From contig JBGVTO010000043.1 in NCBI GenBank assembly GCA_041862635.1, positions 1 to 64,000 on the forward strand: a DNA stretch of 64,000 nucleotides, read 5' to 3'. A program made the position numbers and the translations under genes. Positions within the stretch are counted from its first letter, which is position 1. The number at the start of each line of letters is the position of its first letter. Below, piece after piece: positions 43,217-52,041 of this stretch. The notes under the pieces were generated by a model. The model saw nothing but the letters and a program-made list of their open reading frames with translations. It was not told where the DNA came from and did not search any database. This DNA is from NIOZ-UU13 sp041862635. GTDB lineage: Bacteria > Planctomycetota > Phycisphaerae > Sedimentisphaerales > Anaerobacaceae.

Positions 43217-45208
43217 TCATATTATTTCCATAAGAGATAACAACAACGTTTGAATTGTGCTCAGATATTTGCTCATTCCCTTGAACATCTGCTCGAAGAC
43301 TAACATCTGGGCGGCTTCATCGTTGATGTTGACGCCGCTTATCTCACTTTGTTGATTGCCCAGGTTTTGGACCATAGATTCGATATTGTCTTTGCGTGCC
43401 TGTCTAACAAAAAGCTGTTGACCAATGTCCGTGACCATCTGGCGATAAAACTCTCCAGGTGTCATAGAGTTCAGGCTGGTTACGGTCTGGTCCCTCAAGC
43501 CTGCCATCCGCAAAGCGTTGGCGTTGTCGGTCATATCCGCACCCAGGGCTGATGTCACACGGCCCGGTGTAGCAGCTATATCCGAGCAAACTGCTATATT
43601 TATAGCGCTGCTGCCGGAAAAAAAGGTGTTGATTCCAACCGCTGCCAGCACCCCCGAAGTGTCAGTGTCCGCAAAAACATCAATGCTAAAAGAATCTCCG
43701 TCAACCAGATCACCTATACTAAGAGATATCTTGATTCCTGTGTCTCCAACATCGATCTTGTCACCCACCGCATAGCCGGAACCGATATTGATGGTATCAA
43801 TTGTGTTTGAGGCGCCGTCAATTACTGTAAGTGTGAGGGTATCAACTCCAACATTACCTGTGCCGGAAACACTGAATGTGAAAGTGTCGTTTGAACTTCC
43901 TGTATAAATGCCTGATACGCTTACAGTTGGATCCGAGGACCCGTTGAAATTAATGTCGAGGGGTTCAGGCTCAGGAAGAACGGCGGGCAGAAAATCAAAT
44001 TTATAGTTTGTGTCAGCCTGGATGTGAAGCTTGGAAGAAATCACCGAAGCACTAAGACCGGTGATGTTGTTAGTAATATAATCTGCAAAGTCAGATAGCG
44101 TAGGGTCAGCCGGGAGGTCATTGGCAATGTCAATTTCATGTCGAGTTATCGTGGTTGTTCCGGGAACTGTTGTATCCGTAACTCTGATAAATACCGAACC
44201 ACTGGTTATGGGGGGGGCGAAATCGCCCAGAACCTCGCTCGTCACAAGCCAGCCGGTCAGTTCCGTAAACGACCCGGTTGAGCCGACTCCCTGGACATGA
44301 TATTGATTTATCTGCTGTATCATTGCAGTTGCCAGATCGTCCAGGGTATCGTGTATATCAGAGACCAGTTCGTTTCTTAACGACAATAATCCACCTAATT
44401 GTCCACCTTGCACGTTTATGTTAAAATTGTTCACGCCGGCGATGGAAATACCCAGTTTGCCGTCTTCTCTAAAACCTGTCTCCAGGTCGATTGCGGAGGC
44501 ACCTATCGCCACAGGAGTTCCAGCTAAATAGACATCGATCACACCATACTGTCGCGTCTGGGTCTCTATACTGACTAATGAGGACAGTTCTTTTATGCAC
44601 TGGTCCCTTAGGTCCCGTAAATTGTTGTCTTGGCCACCGCTTATTTCATGCTTTTCTATGCTATCGTTCAGTTCGGCTATTCTGTTTGTCAGGATATTGA
44701 TTTGTTCGATAGTGTTCTTAGCTTCTAATTCAATTTGGCTTTTCAATTCTACCAGAAATTCTCCTAATGTTCTGAATTGACCGGCCATAGTCTTGGCAGC
44801 GGTTACAATCTGGTGTTGCCAGATTACTTCTGTCGGATGAGCGGAAAGGTCCTGCAAGGCGTTGAAAAAATTGTCTATAGCTCCGCTCAAACCGCTCCCC
44901 TCTAAAAATTCTCCAAATGTGTTTTCGACCGTCTGCAGCGTGGCAAATTCCTGCGAGACCTGTCCTAATAACGATCCTTGGCGGAGAATCTCCCGCTCCA
45001 GAAGACCATCAATTAATCTGGTAATACCGACGACATCGACACCTCCTCCCAAAAGAACCGCACCGACTTGCGACGAATAAGCGGGACGCAGTTCTATTCT
45101 CTGGCGGTGGTAGCCGTCGGTAGCAGCGTTGGCAACATTATTGCCGATTATATCAAAGGCCCTCTGGGCTGCTTCAAGGCCGCTAATTCCTATGGAGAAA
45201 CTATCCAT
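43217..45208 (-). CDS. flgK: Flagellar hook-associated protein FlgK
   Basis: 663 residues. First hook-filament junction protein. N-terminus IGISGLEAAQRAFDIIGNNV, ANAATDGYHRQRIELRPAYS matches the rod/hook family. Residues ~90-200 carry the FlgK block FFNALQDLSAHPTEVIWQHQ. The C-terminus has SGVNINDEAAQMLVFEQMFK followed by a terminal helix. The middle has an inserted beta-rich region (VSGTGNVGVDTLTLTVIDGA) that makes it longer than enteric FlgK. Confidence 0.95.
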   Translation of the reverse strand: MDSFSIGISGLEAAQRAFDIIGNNVANAATDGYHRQRIELRPAYSSQVGAVLLGGGVDVVGITRLIDGLLEREILRQGSLLGQVSQEFATLQTVENTFGEFLEGSGLSGAIDNFFNALQDLSAHPTEVIWQHQIVTAAKTMAGQFRTLGEFLVELKSQIELEAKNTIEQINILTNRIAELNDSIEKHEISGGQDNNLRDLRDQCIKELSSLVSIETQTRQYGVIDVYLAGTPVAIGASAIDLETGFREDGKLGISIAGVNNFNINVQGGQLGGLLSLRNELVSDIHDTLDDLATAMIQQINQYHVQGVGSTGSFTELTGWLVTSEVLGDFAPPITSGSVFIRVTDTTVPGTTTITRHEIDIANDLPADPTLSDFADYITNNITGLSASVISSKLHIQADTNYKFDFLPAVLPEPEPLDINFNGSSDPTVSVSGIYTGSSNDTFTFSVSGTGNVGVDTLTLTVIDGASNTIDTINIGSGYAVGDKIDVGDTGIKISLSIGDLVDGDSFSIDVFADTDTSGVLAAVGINTFFSGSSAINIAVCSDIAATPGRVTSALGADMTDNANALRMAGLRDQTVTSLNSMTPGEFYRQMVTDIGQQLFVRQARKDNIESMVQNLGNQQSEISGVNINDEAAQMLVFEQMFKGMSKYLSTIQTLLLSLMEII

Positions 45209-45225
45209 TTCTTAACTCTATTTAT

Positions 45226-45305
45226 CCCGCACCAATTGAACCTAATTCCAGGCTCAATCGTTCCCGCAGGCCAATTAGCCCCAGGATACTTTCAATTGGT
45301 GCGGG
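45226..45305. repeat. Perfect 15-base inverted repeat between flgN and flgK
   Basis: CCCGCACCAATTGAA at 45226-45240 and exact complement TTCAATTGGTGCGGG at 45291-45305, separated by 50 bases that hold a smaller CTAATT/AATTAG pair. It occupies nearly the whole 99-base flgN-flgK gap and reaches the flgN stop at 45308. It may be a small mobile repeat or an RNA structure that lowers expression beyond flgN. Confidence 0.75.
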
Positions 45306-45307
45306 AC

Positions 45308-45829
45308 TCAAAATTGAATGTTTACAAAAGCCATATCAGTTTGCCGTTTGGTCGCACCATTGGAGTTGTAGTAAACCGCCCCTGTCTTGCCGAGGTCGAA
45401 GATACTCTTCAAAAGCAGGTTATTGAATCTGGCGCATTCAGACAAAAGCAAAGCCGTGCTTAAATATTCTTTCTTAAGTTCTTTAATCAGTGACATTAAC
45501 TTCGCTTTCCTCTGGGTTACCTGAGCTTTTTTCCCTTTTGGCAGACTTGCTTCCAGCGCCGATAAAGTCATTTGCTCTGTGTTACACCCAAGAGCATTCG
45601 CCAATTCTTTTCGTATCGTTTGCCGTTTTGATTCGTGGCTTCTGTAGCTGTCCGACTCGGCGCGGATAATCTCAAGCAGTTTGCCCAAAGCGGCATCGTC
45701 GCGCTTGATAACCAGGCTGCGAAGTCTATTCAATTGCGACAAGCTCTCTTGTATATGTTGGCTGTCTTTGTCGAGACAAGACAGCAGCTCGTCAATTTTA
45801 TCTTCTATTTCAGTTGCCGTCGATTTCAT
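45308..45829 (-). CDS. flgN: FlgN-like export chaperone
   Basis: 173 residues, all-helical: EIEDKIDELLSCLDKDSQHI, then LIKELKKEYLSTALLLSECA and RFNNLLLKSIFDLG, and a terminal YYNSNGATKR motif. FlgN holds FlgK and FlgL for export. Position immediately upstream of flgK-flgL, length, and the C-terminal YN-G pattern (seen in many FlgN proteins) support this; the family is otherwise poorly conserved. It overlaps flgJ by four bases (ATGA). Confidence 0.75.
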   Translation of the reverse strand: MKSTATEIEDKIDELLSCLDKDSQHIQESLSQLNRLRSLVIKRDDAALGKLLEIIRAESDSYRSHESKRQTIRKELANALGCNTEQMTLSALEASLPKGKKAQVTQRKAKLMSLIKELKKEYLSTALLLSECARFNNLLLKSIFDLGKTGAVYYNSNGATKRQTDMAFVNIQF

Positions 45830-46224
45830 AAAGGCCCATCCACGACTCGGCTGAGCGGCTCGGCTGAGCTCGCCGAAGTCCCGTCGAAGTCTGATTTTTG
45901 TGCTGTGTTTGCATGCTCAGCATTGGTCAGAGATTGATATATATCCTTCCACAGTCCAAGCCCGCCGTTGTTTGCAATATCGCGGGCAAGGTATAGCCAG
46001 AATATTCCATGAATCTGCTTGGAAGCTCCGTCTTTTTCAGAGTCCCAGTCAACGATACTTTTTTTCATTTCATCCAGCAGCTTAGTCAGTAAAACTGATT
46101 CAAAATCTTTTGCTGCTTGCTTCTTTTTCTCTTCCGAAATGCTGTTGAGCATCGACTTGTCGAGCTGCTCTAACAGAGCCGGCGGTGAGACTGGTTCGGT
46201 TAATATCAATTTGACGCTGTCCAT
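45826..46224 (-). CDS. flgJ: Rod-binding protein FlgJ, single-domain form
   Basis: 132 residues with only the N-terminal rod-binding domain: EEKKKQAAKDFESVLLTKLL, DEMKKSIVDWDSEKDGASKQ, IHGIFWLYLARDIANNGGLG. The peptidoglycan-hydrolase domain of enteric FlgJ is absent, so another enzyme must open the wall for the rod. The last ~22 residues (SDFDGTSASSAEPLSRVVDG) come from a palindromic GC-rich patch (45838-45895) and look like repeat-derived tail rather than conserved protein. Follows flgI by 10 bases. Confidence 0.85.
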   Translation of the reverse strand: MDSVKLILTEPVSPPALLEQLDKSMLNSISEEKKKQAAKDFESVLLTKLLDEMKKSIVDWDSEKDGASKQIHGIFWLYLARDIANNGGLGLWKDIYQSLTNAEHANTAQKSDFDGTSASSAEPLSRVVDGPL

Positions 46225-46234
46225 TAAATTGCTC

Positions 46235-47377
46235 CTACATTATCACCAGCTTGGCTTGAAGGGCACCGGCCTTTTTCAAAGCGTTAAATATCGCTATCAG
46301 GTCTGTTGGTGTTGCCCCTATGCCGTTAAGGCTTTTGGCTAACTCTGAGACGGTAACCGACCGGGACATAGGAATCAGATGTCCTTCGTCCTCTTCGATT
46401 CCTATCAACGTGTCTTGAACAACTTTAGTGTCCCCGGCATCAGAGAAAGGCGCGGTCGGCTGTGAAATAATTGGCATTTCCTTGATTTTTACAACAAGGC
46501 TGCCCTGCGAAATCGCCACTGCTGATATGCCGACGTTTTCGCCGACCACAATAGTGCCGGTGCGCTCGTTGATAACCACCACCGCAGGAACATCAACCTT
46601 CACTTCATGCTTTGTAATATCGACGATAAAGCCGGCTATATCTTTCTGACTAATTTCGCTTGGAACTTTAACTGTAACTGTGCCGGCGTCAACTACTATT
46701 GCGCTATTCGCATAATCCCGGTTAATGGTTTTGCTGATTTGCTCTACGGTTGAAAAATCGCTGTTTCTAAGATTAAGTGTGATAAGTCTATGGCCCCCAA
46801 TGTATTCGACGAATGTAGCTATTTCTTCCTTTTCAACTGTCGCTCCATCGGGAATTCGTCCGACCGTCTGGTGGTTTTTTGTAATCGAAGCCTTATCGCC
46901 TGCTGCTGTCCAGCCGCCGATTGAAACTCCTCCATCCGCTATGGCATAAACCTGACCATCAAGACCTTTCAGAGGTGTCGGCAACAGCTTTCCGCCCTGG
47001 AGGCTTTTGGCATTTCCTATAGCAGAGACGTCAACATCGATTCGTGAGCCTTCCCGGGCAAATGGACCTAGCTCTGCTGTAACCCAAACCACTGCAATGT
47101 TACCGCTGGTCAAATCGGTGGGAGTAAGAACTAATCCCGATTCCCTCAGCATGTTTGTAAGCATTTGTCGCGATAGCACACCGCTGTCGCCGTTTCCAAC
47201 CAGGCCAATGACTAAGCCAACGCCTGTCAGTGGATTGCTTCGAAGCCCCTGAATATCAACAATGTCTTTTATTCGTTCGCATTGCCCGGCTCCAGCCATA
47301 AGCACACAGCCCAAAAGTGCACACGTCATAAGGACCATTATGCTCTTTTGCTCTTTTGCTCGTATTATTGATTTCAT
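46235..47377 (-). CDS. flgI: Flagellar P-ring protein FlgI
   Basis: 380 residues with a signal peptide (SIMVLMTCALLGCVLMAGAG). Forms the periplasmic bushing ring. Family blocks: ERIKDIVDIQGLRSNPLTGV, GLVIGLVGNGDSG, IDVDVSAIGNAKSLQGGKLL, and C-terminal VSELAKSLNGIGATPTDLIA followed by IFNALKKAGALQAKLVIM. Presence of FlgI plus FlgH shows a diderm envelope with peptidoglycan and outer membrane. Confidence 0.97.
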   Translation of the reverse strand: MKSIIRAKEQKSIMVLMTCALLGCVLMAGAGQCERIKDIVDIQGLRSNPLTGVGLVIGLVGNGDSGVLSRQMLTNMLRESGLVLTPTDLTSGNIAVVWVTAELGPFAREGSRIDVDVSAIGNAKSLQGGKLLPTPLKGLDGQVYAIADGGVSIGGWTAAGDKASITKNHQTVGRIPDGATVEKEEIATFVEYIGGHRLITLNLRNSDFSTVEQISKTINRDYANSAIVVDAGTVTVKVPSEISQKDIAGFIVDITKHEVKVDVPAVVVINERTGTIVVGENVGISAVAISQGSLVVKIKEMPIISQPTAPFSDAGDTKVVQDTLIGIEEDEGHLIPMSRSVTVSELAKSLNGIGATPTDLIAIFNALKKAGALQAKLVIM

Positions 47378-47418
47378 AAGCTATTACTCTCAAAAATAAA
47401 TCTGTGCAGACGGTACAA

Positions 47419-48072
47419 TCAAAACGGCCAGAGAATGTCAAATATACTGCCGAGCCAGCCCGGCCTTGTGTAGGGTGCCGCGACGCCTGAATTTTTAGCA
47501 ACAATACGAAAATCTGCCACCTGCTCACTCTTGACCGTGTTATCAAATGCAATATCGCTCGGCCTGACTATACCGCTTACCTCGATGGTTTGTATATCAC
47601 CTGCAATATTACGGCTGCGAGCTCCCATGACCACAAGGTTGCGATTAGGCAGAATATCCACAACTACTACACTGACCTGGTCCTCAAACTTGCGTTCGTC
47701 TTTGTAATCAGCCTTGCTTTTCAGCTCATTTCCCGATGTTGCACTCATCGTGAAGCCGGGCATGCGGGGTAGAATATTATGATTCGGCGTTGTGATTCCC
47801 AGCTCCCCATTAAAGACGTTTGACCGATTAGTGTCCTTCTTTAAATCCCTTTTTGCTTTGTTATCGACCTTGCTGTCTTCGCTGATCATAATGGTCAGGA
47901 TATCACCTATCTGACGGGCCACATCGTCGGCGTATAATTCCTTCATATTCTTGTCCCTCTTGGCCCAGATAGAACCTGCTTGCAGGCAGGTAGCCGGCAA
48001 GAGCACGAGAATCATCAAGACAAGTATTAAGCCTGTCTTGAGCGAAGTCGAAGGGATTGTTCTGTTATTCAT
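47419..48072 (-). CDS. flgH: Flagellar L-ring protein FlgH
   Basis: 217 residues. Outer-membrane ring. Family segment: LYADDVARQIGDILTIMISE, DSKVDNKAKRD, then VVVVDILPNRNLVVMGARSR and IQTIEVSGIVRPSDIAFDNT with the closing GWLGSIFDILWPF. The N-terminal leader contains LVLLPATCLQAGSIW; the Cys could be a lipid attachment site but PATC is a poor lipobox. The leader is encoded over two repeat-like patches (TTGAGCGAAGTCGAAGGGAT and the palindrome ACCTGCTTGCAGGCAGGT), so the native start may be altered. Confidence 0.93.
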   Translation of the reverse strand: MNNRTIPSTSLKTGLILVLMILVLLPATCLQAGSIWAKRDKNMKELYADDVARQIGDILTIMISEDSKVDNKAKRDLKKDTNRSNVFNGELGITTPNHNILPRMPGFTMSATSGNELKSKADYKDERKFEDQVSVVVVDILPNRNLVVMGARSRNIAGDIQTIEVSGIVRPSDIAFDNTVKSEQVADFRIVAKNSGVAAPYTRPGWLGSIFDILWPF

Positions 48073-48083
48073 TATTTCTCCTT

Positions 48084-49112
48084 CTAAAAAACAGGTTCCA
48101 CACTTCCGTCTTCGTTGACTCTGACTAAGATTATTCTTTGTGAGTCAACGTTTCGAACTTTTATATATTCCCCGGCTCGGCCATCCTGCATAGCTTTTCC
48201 AAAAGCCGTAATCAGAAACCCGGGCCTGTCAATTCGAATCACAACCTTTCGATTTCGCTTAGCAATGATTGGTGACTTGACAGGGCCCAACATATTTGGA
48301 CGAAGAATGGTCTTTGCCGGTATCTGACGCTTGACAATGAGGCCGTAAGGAGACCTCCAATCAGACGACTCCGGATAGTTCGATATCGTCTTTTCTATCT
48401 TGACATTCTCAGGACTGATAACCGCACCTGCGGGAATATCAACCTTTGTTACTGCTTGGGCGGCATTGTATGTCAACCCGAAAGTTACCTCACGCACATC
48501 GATTTTTTTGCCGTCTGAAAGAATGGTAATCTCAACCCTTGCCTGGTTTCTTGCTCTGCTTTGGATTAATCGAGGAGACAATCTTATATCTTTGCTGCTA
48601 CCGGTGATGATGAAATCTTTAGGTGTCCGTATTGGATTGAATCCACAAGCTGGAACGACGGAAGGATTTTTTTCCAGAAAGGAGCTTGCTAACTTAACAA
48701 ATTCAATACTACGGATGGTTTGCTCTTGCTGTTGTACCGTTATTTTTTCTGCACCGGTGAATGTTACTTTCGATGCAGGGATGCCGTTTGAGGCCAATCT
48801 GCTTAAGACCGTTGCCCTGTCGATAACAATCTTCTGCCCCGGCACTGAAATCCGCCCTAATTCGATTTCGCTCGCCTTGGATACAAGAGATTCTTCACCT
48901 CGAATTATGCCGACCTGGCCCAAGCTCAAGCTGCTGTCTTTGACTGTAATTTCTCTCGGCAGGTATATCTGGAGAGCAGAATCCTTCTTCGTGTTGTCGG
49001 CTTTTGTGTTCACCGATGCCAGGCAGAAAATCGCACAAGTCATAAATATACAGCTTACAAGTATTCTTATGTCTTTATGCCCTTGTGTTTTTGTGCTCTT
49101 TTTATTACTCAT
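48084..49112 (-). CDS. flgA: P-ring assembly chaperone FlgA
   Basis: 342 residues. Periplasmic chaperone for FlgI. A hydrophobic signal segment (ILVSCIFMTCAIFCLASVNT) follows a basic leader. The C-terminal SAF-type domain reads VTKVDIPAGAVISPENVKIE, then YGLIVKRQIPAKTILRPNML and the strand pair VVIRIDRPGFLITAFGKAMQ, DGRAGEYIKVRNVDSQRIIL. Longer than enteric FlgA because of an extra N-terminal beta domain, as in many non-enteric homologues. Lies 13 bases after flgG. Confidence 0.92.
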   Translation of the reverse strand: MSNKKSTKTQGHKDIRILVSCIFMTCAIFCLASVNTKADNTKKDSALQIYLPREITVKDSSLSLGQVGIIRGEESLVSKASEIELGRISVPGQKIVIDRATVLSRLASNGIPASKVTFTGAEKITVQQQEQTIRSIEFVKLASSFLEKNPSVVPACGFNPIRTPKDFIITGSSKDIRLSPRLIQSRARNQARVEITILSDGKKIDVREVTFGLTYNAAQAVTKVDIPAGAVISPENVKIEKTISNYPESSDWRSPYGLIVKRQIPAKTILRPNMLGPVKSPIIAKRNRKVVIRIDRPGFLITAFGKAMQDGRAGEYIKVRNVDSQRIILVRVNEDGSVEPVF

Positions 49113-49125
49113 AATGGTCTTTCAC

Positions 49126-49914
49126 TTAGAACCTTGCTATTTGATTTGCCTGCCTTAGCATTTCGTCTCCCGCCCGAATTGCACGGGAGTTCGTCTCGTA
49201 TGCTCGTTGGGCGGTGATAAGGTTGACAAGTTCGGTAATCATCTGGACATTGGATTTTTCCAGAAATCCCGACTGGATTGTACCGAAACCACTCTCTCCT
49301 GCTGTGCCGGTCGTAGCTGTGCCGCTTGCTAAGGTCTCTGCTAACAGGTTACCACCTTCACTGGAAAGACCCGAGGGATTAGGAAAACGTGCTAACTGAA
49401 TCGTACCTACAACTGATTGTGTCCCCGCAGCATCGGTAATATTAACGCCTCCGTCCTTGCCGATATCAATAGAGGTGGCGTCTATTGGAACGCTGATGGC
49501 TGGCTCTATCGGGTATCCGGTGATGGTAACTAATTCACCGTTGGCATTTAGTTGCAGCGAGCCGTCGCGCGTGTATCGTATATCACCATTTGGCATACTT
49601 ACCTGAAGGAAGCCTTCGCCCAAAATAGCTATATCGAGAGGTTTGTTGGTATTCTCAAGCTCACCGTTGCTAAAAACTTTTACGGTAGCTGCAGTTTGGA
49701 CGCCACTTCCTATTTCCAGGCCGGTGGGCGTATTTGTGCCGGAAACCACTTCGGTGCCGGGCTCTGTTAGAGTTATGTAAAGCAAATCCTGAAAAGCAAC
49801 CTGGCTCCGCTTGAAACCCGTAGTGTTGATGTTGGCAAGATTATTAGCAATCGTGTCCACCATTAACTGCTGGGCCGCCATACCCGTTGCTGAAGTGGAA
49901 AATGCTCTTAACAT
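49126..49914 (-). CDS. flgG: Flagellar distal rod protein FlgG
   Basis: 262 residues, typical. N-terminus MLRAFSTSATGMAAQQLMVD, TIANNLANINTTGFKRSQVA; middle FSNGELENTNKPLDIAILGE, GFLQVSMPNGDIRYTRDGSL; C-terminus FLEKSNVQMITELVNLITAQ, RAYETNSRAIRAGDEMLRQA. All diagnostic of FlgG. Preceded by its paralogue flgF. Confidence 0.97.
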   Translation of the reverse strand: MLRAFSTSATGMAAQQLMVDTIANNLANINTTGFKRSQVAFQDLLYITLTEPGTEVVSGTNTPTGLEIGSGVQTAATVKVFSNGELENTNKPLDIAILGEGFLQVSMPNGDIRYTRDGSLQLNANGELVTITGYPIEPAISVPIDATSIDIGKDGGVNITDAAGTQSVVGTIQLARFPNPSGLSSEGGNLLAETLASGTATTGTAGESGFGTIQSGFLEKSNVQMITELVNLITAQRAYETNSRAIRAGDEMLRQANQIARF

Positions 49915-49952
49915 AATATTGGTCTCCTTATCTTAATAGGTGCCGGATGTGT

Positions 49953-50687
49953 TTAGGCCATAATTGCACTTATAATAGTGTTGGCCACTTCCATACTTGC
50001 TGTAAAGAACTTCATATTTGCTTCATAGAGCCTGGATACCATTATCATATCCACTAATTCATCTATGATCTTTACATTGGAGGCCTCTTGGTAGCCCTGC
50101 TTAACAACTATATTTTCTGCTACGGCCGGTTGTATATTCTCATCCGGCATCGCATAACAGTTCTCTCCATTTGGCACAAGTTTGTCTTCGTTGTCTCCGA
50201 AATCGACCAATCTGAATTTTCCGATGGGTATACCGTCGGCACTGATGCTTCCGTCGCTCGAGACACTCACTTGCTCGATTCCCACATCGCTCGGTATCGT
50301 GATCGGCCCTGCCTCACCCGCTACAATTCGTCCCTGAGAATCCATTATTTGACCATTTTGGTTTGTGTAGAACATGCCGTTGCGCCTGTAAAGCGGCCCT
50401 GTAGGTGTCTCTATCACAAAAAATCCCTTGCCGTACAGAGCAATATCCAAAGACCGGCCTGTTTCGACAATATTGCCCTGGGAAAAATCAAATACCGAGT
50501 TCAGTTCAATGCTTCCGGGTAAATATGTCTCTGTCCCTGCCTCTGGCGTCTCAATATATTGTGAGAATGCGTTGCTTCTACGCTTGAATCCGGCCGTGCT
50601 TACATTGGCCAGATTGTGCGCTATTATTTCAAATTCCTTTGTTAATGCATCAATGCTTGAACTAACTTGGTCTGTAAGTTCTGACAT
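49953..50687 (-). CDS. flgF: Flagellar proximal rod protein FlgF
   Basis: 244 residues. Rod protein related to FlgG: FEIIAHNLANVSTAGFKRRS near the N-terminus, FSQGNIVETGRSLDIALYGK, GFFVIETPTGPLYRRNGMFY, and C-terminal GYQEASNVKIIDELVDMIMV followed by SRLYEANMKFFTASMEVANT. It is assigned FlgF rather than FlgG by gene order and lower match to the FlgG tail. It starts one base after the PilZ-type gene stop, so the two are coupled. Confidence 0.93.
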   Translation of the reverse strand: MSELTDQVSSSIDALTKEFEIIAHNLANVSTAGFKRRSNAFSQYIETPEAGTETYLPGSIELNSVFDFSQGNIVETGRSLDIALYGKGFFVIETPTGPLYRRNGMFYTNQNGQIMDSQGRIVAGEAGPITIPSDVGIEQVSVSSDGSISADGIPIGKFRLVDFGDNEDKLVPNGENCYAMPDENIQPAVAENIVVKQGYQEASNVKIIDELVDMIMVSRLYEANMKFFTASMEVANTIISAIMA

Positions 50688-50688
50688 T

Positions 50689-52023
50689 TCAGGTTCCTTG
50701 TACAGCCGCCGGCTCCGAAACGTTTTCTTCTGTGTTTACGGAACTCGGATTATCTTGACGGTTGCTATTGGTTCTTATTGAAGCTGCGTTGGCAGTGCGA
50801 ATTAGCTCACTGACGTTTGAGTCACTTAAGCCAGTCAATTCCACTGCTATTGAAAAACCATCTTCTATAGCTGCGATGTGCCTGACCTCGCCAATATCTT
50901 CTATTATTTTTGACGGTGTTGTTCTACTGTCCTGCTCCAGAGCCCAGGGTGGTGAATTGCTTTTTTGGTGCGGGTTTAAGTCCTTGCTCTTTTCTTCACT
51001 CAGATTAACTATTACCAATACTCTGTCGCCTGCTTTTACTTCCAGAGGGGCCTCTATACGCAGACCGGGACCACCCAGCTCCGTAACAGTCGCAGGTATA
51101 AATTCCGGAGGTCCCCAGGTGTTGCCGGATGCATTTTCCGAACCTTGCTTCGCTCCTGGAGCCTCTATGCTGCTGATGCTGTTTGGCCGCAACATTCTTG
51201 AGAATGGAAAGCGTGCAATGAAGGCCGGCTTGTTTACTCGAATACGCAAGAAGCGCCGGCGACTAATGAACCGCATATCATCGCTATGATTCAAAACCAG
51301 AATGTCGCCATAACAGCGAACTACAGAAGTATCAAACTCCCAGACCGAAGTGCCGAAATAATATTGCGCACGCCAGAGCTCGCCCAGCTTACTTTCCACC
51401 GATGTTGTCAATCTGACAGTAAGTTCCATATTGTCATTTTTTATAACGGTGGACTCAATATCACCTAAGTCAGGAGTTTTACGACGGTTTATATAGAGTT
51501 TTTTACCTTCGGGAATTTGTCTGCTGCTCGGTTTCTTCAATTTCGTTGGCGAGCCTATTGAGACTGAGGTTTGTTTCTGGAAGCCAAGCTTTTCTCGCAG
51601 GAAGGACAGTTCGGTTCTTAACCGTTGGCTTTCTTCTGCTCCCTGTTGGGCAAGGCTTTCTTCTATCATTTTACCTGCTCCTTGATCAAAGGCGCGGACC
51701 ATGGTAAAAATAGACTGGCTTCTCTTAAGTCCTGCCCTATATGCTATCTCAAGCAAAATTTGTCGCTCCCTTTTGCTTAATCCCCGTTGTTCGGCATAAT
51801 CAAAAAATAGCTGCCCGCTAACCTTTCGTTCCCGTGCTATTCGACGTAAGCTAATCATCAACAGCAGCCCAGCTAATACGATTATGACAGCCACTCCTGT
51901 CAGAATAAACCATGGTTCGGTCATGCTGGTACCAGACCGCCCAGCGGCCTTCCACCGCTCTACCGGTGTAAGTGCCGGAACAATGATATTAAATCCTGCT
52001 GTCATAACATGTGCTGTAGGCAT
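50689..52023 (-). CDS. Membrane-anchored PilZ-domain protein in the hook operon
   Basis: 444 residues. One transmembrane helix at ~37-57 (WFILTGVAVIIVLAGLLLMI), a helical region ~60-150, then a YcgR-like N-terminal beta domain (MELTVRLTTSVESKLGELWR) and a PilZ-like C-terminal domain with ISRRRFLRIRVNKPAFI (~250-266), the RxxxR c-di-GMP motif. The second PilZ motif (D/N-x-S-x-x-G) appears as ELGGPG, losing two key residues, so ligand binding is uncertain. In other bacteria such proteins brake the motor or sense c-di-GMP. Located between flgE and flgF. Confidence 0.7.
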   Translation of the reverse strand: MPTAHVMTAGFNIIVPALTPVERWKAAGRSGTSMTEPWFILTGVAVIIVLAGLLLMISLRRIARERKVSGQLFFDYAEQRGLSKRERQILLEIAYRAGLKRSQSIFTMVRAFDQGAGKMIEESLAQQGAEESQRLRTELSFLREKLGFQKQTSVSIGSPTKLKKPSSRQIPEGKKLYINRRKTPDLGDIESTVIKNDNMELTVRLTTSVESKLGELWRAQYYFGTSVWEFDTSVVRCYGDILVLNHSDDMRFISRRRFLRIRVNKPAFIARFPFSRMLRPNSISSIEAPGAKQGSENASGNTWGPPEFIPATVTELGGPGLRIEAPLEVKAGDRVLVIVNLSEEKSKDLNPHQKSNSPPWALEQDSRTTPSKIIEDIGEVRHIAAIEDGFSIAVELTGLSDSNVSELIRTANAASIRTNSNRQDNPSSVNTEENVSEPAAVQGT

Positions 52024-52041
52024 CTTAAATTTCCAAAGTTA

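Noticed and set aside
43217..45208. Lengthened FlgK and FliD as signs of frameshift or fusion
   Set aside because: Both keep the conserved N- and C-terminal blocks in one open frame; extra length is in the variable outer domains, which vary widely in the families.
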